From NCBI GenBank assembly GCA_964463325.1, contig CAYXBY010000041.1:1-14185 (forward strand): DNA of 14,185 nucleotides, written 5' to 3'. Positions 13,525-14,185 of this stretch are shown here, one piece after another. The position numbers were made by a program, and so were the translations under genes. Position 1 is the stretch's first letter. Each line of letters opens with the position of its first letter. The stretch is from UMGS1002 sp964463325 (lineage in GTDB: Bacteria > Bacillota > Clostridia > Oscillospirales > CAG-272). The notes beneath the pieces were generated by a model, which saw nothing but the letters and a program-made list of their open reading frames with translations, had not been told where the DNA came from and did no database searches.

Positions 13525-14185
13525 ATGAAGCAGGATACAATAATCATTATTGACCTTGGTGGTGAGCACAATGCCATGCTCGCCCGCGAGATCCGCGCAC
13601 TTGGCGTTTACACCGAAATACACCCCTATGACCTGAGCGAGACCGAGCTTTCCCGCATCCCGGGCATAAAGGGCGTCATTCTCGGCGGCGGACCCAACAA
13701 TATCGTTGACGGCGTTGCCGTCGAGCCCTCTGCGGCCATTTCCGCACTGCCTGTGCCGACACTCAGCTTCGATTATAAGGGCTCCGCCCCCATCCCCGAG
13801 GATGAGGACGTCCGCCGCAAGCTGCTCTCAAGCTTTGTTTTCGACACCTGCCACGCCGAAAAGAACTGGAACGTCCGCAATTTCATCGACGACCAGATCG
13901 AGCGCATCCGCGCCCAGGTGGGCGACGGCAAGGTGCTGCTGGCGCTCTCCGGCGGTGTTGATTCGTCCGTCGTCGCCGCGCTGCTCATTCGCGCCATCGG
14001 CAAAAACCTGACCTGCGTGCACGTCAACCATGGCCTGCTGCGCAAGGGCGAGCCCGAGCAGGTGGTTGAGGTGTTCAAAAATCAGCTCGGCGCGGACCTG
14101 ATCTATGTGGACGCAGTCGACCGCTTCCTCGATAAGCTCGCCGGGGTGGACGATCCCGAGACCAAGCGCAAGATCATCGGCGCGG
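13525..14185 (+). CDS. guaA: GMP synthase with shortened amidotransferase domain (3' end cut by window)
   Basis: The first 220 residues are visible and the frame is open to the window end. The start has AAGGAG (13512-13517) at 7-nt spacing. The start of a class-I glutamine amidotransferase (GATase) domain is recognisable: IIIDLGGEHNAMLAREI (6-22), GVYTEIHPYD (27-36), IKGVILGGGPNN (48-59). After residue 80, where a normal enzyme has the G-x-C-x-G nucleophile elbow, the chain reads LSFDYKGSAPIPEDED and goes straight to FVFDTCHAEKNW (104-115), the segment joining the amidotransferase to the ATP-pyrophosphatase domain. The Cys, His and Glu catalytic residues are missing. The ATP-pyrophosphatase part looks intact: LSGGVDSS (141-148), VNHGLLRKGE (167-176), KLAGVDDPETKRKIIG (204-219). 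The enzyme converts XMP to GMP; this form is predicted to use free ammonia or ammonia from a separate subunit. Confidence 0.9.
   Translation, partial: MKQDTIIIIDLGGEHNAMLAREIRALGVYTEIHPYDLSETELSRIPGIKGVILGGGPNNIVDGVAVEPSAAISALPVPTLSFDYKGSAPIPEDEDVRRKLLSSFVFDTCHAEKNWNVRNFIDDQIERIRAQVGDGKVLLALSGGVDSSVVAALLIRAIGKNLTCVHVNHGLLRKGEPEQVVEVFKNQLGADLIYVDAVDRFLDKLAGVDDPETKRKIIGA

Noticed and set aside
13345..13623. Minus-strand open frame of 92 codons between moxR and guaA
   Set aside because: It covers two good promoters and the guaA start, has no ribosome site, and its residues show no family pattern.

Overview
This looks like a chromosomal segment of a fairly high-GC Firmicute, most likely an uncultured gut Clostridia (Oscillospirales-like). 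That assignment is inference. It rests on strong Shine-Dalgarno sites, sigma-A promoters with Clostridia-like AT-rich spacers, the zapA/U32 gene pair, the MoxR-DUF58-transglutaminase operon typical of Firmicutes, and intergenic GC-rich hairpin repeats of the kind common in that group. No marker gene fixes the taxon. I see no phage, IS, CRISPR, tRNA or rRNA.

Layout. Nine of the ten genes lie on the minus strand, in three blocks, each read from right to left. Block A (13275 down to 7082) is MoxR AAA+ ATPase, then DUF58 protein, then a 1238-residue multi-pass transglutaminase-like protein. The first two genes are 15 nt apart and the last two overlap by ATGA. A good promoter sits at 13344-13373. 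Block B (6669 down to 3882) is a ZapA-type cell-division protein followed, with an 8-nt overlap, by a U32/DUF3656 protein of the RNA-hydroxylase type. Block C (3748 down to 177) starts at a perfect-consensus promoter (3785-3813) and runs through split transketolase N and C subunits. It probably continues into an SGNH/GDSL-type secreted lipoprotein and a small RNHCP zinc-ribbon protein joined by a TAATG stop/start. On the plus strand, starting at 13525 from its own promoter, is the 5' part of guaA (GMP synthase), cut by the window edge.

How the genes fit together. Block A is a classic chaperone (MoxR) plus DUF58 plus membrane transglutaminase-like set, presumably acting at the cell envelope. 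Block B couples a division factor with a probable RNA-modification enzyme, a neighbourhood often seen in Firmicutes. Block C starts with central carbon metabolism (pentose phosphate pathway).

The most notable observations are three. (1) GuaA has an intact ATP-pyrophosphatase P-loop, but its glutamine amidotransferase domain is shortened in frame by roughly 90 residues and lacks the Cys/His/Glu catalytic residues. (2) The 412-bp gap upstream of zapA holds a 16-bp perfect palindrome matching the NrdR-box consensus, nested in a larger dyad, with no ribonucleotide reductase gene in sight. It also holds a long composite inverted repeat that folds better as plus-strand RNA although no plus-strand gene is present. 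(3) A set of short perfect hairpins shares a GCA/TGC loop, two of them at or near stop codons.
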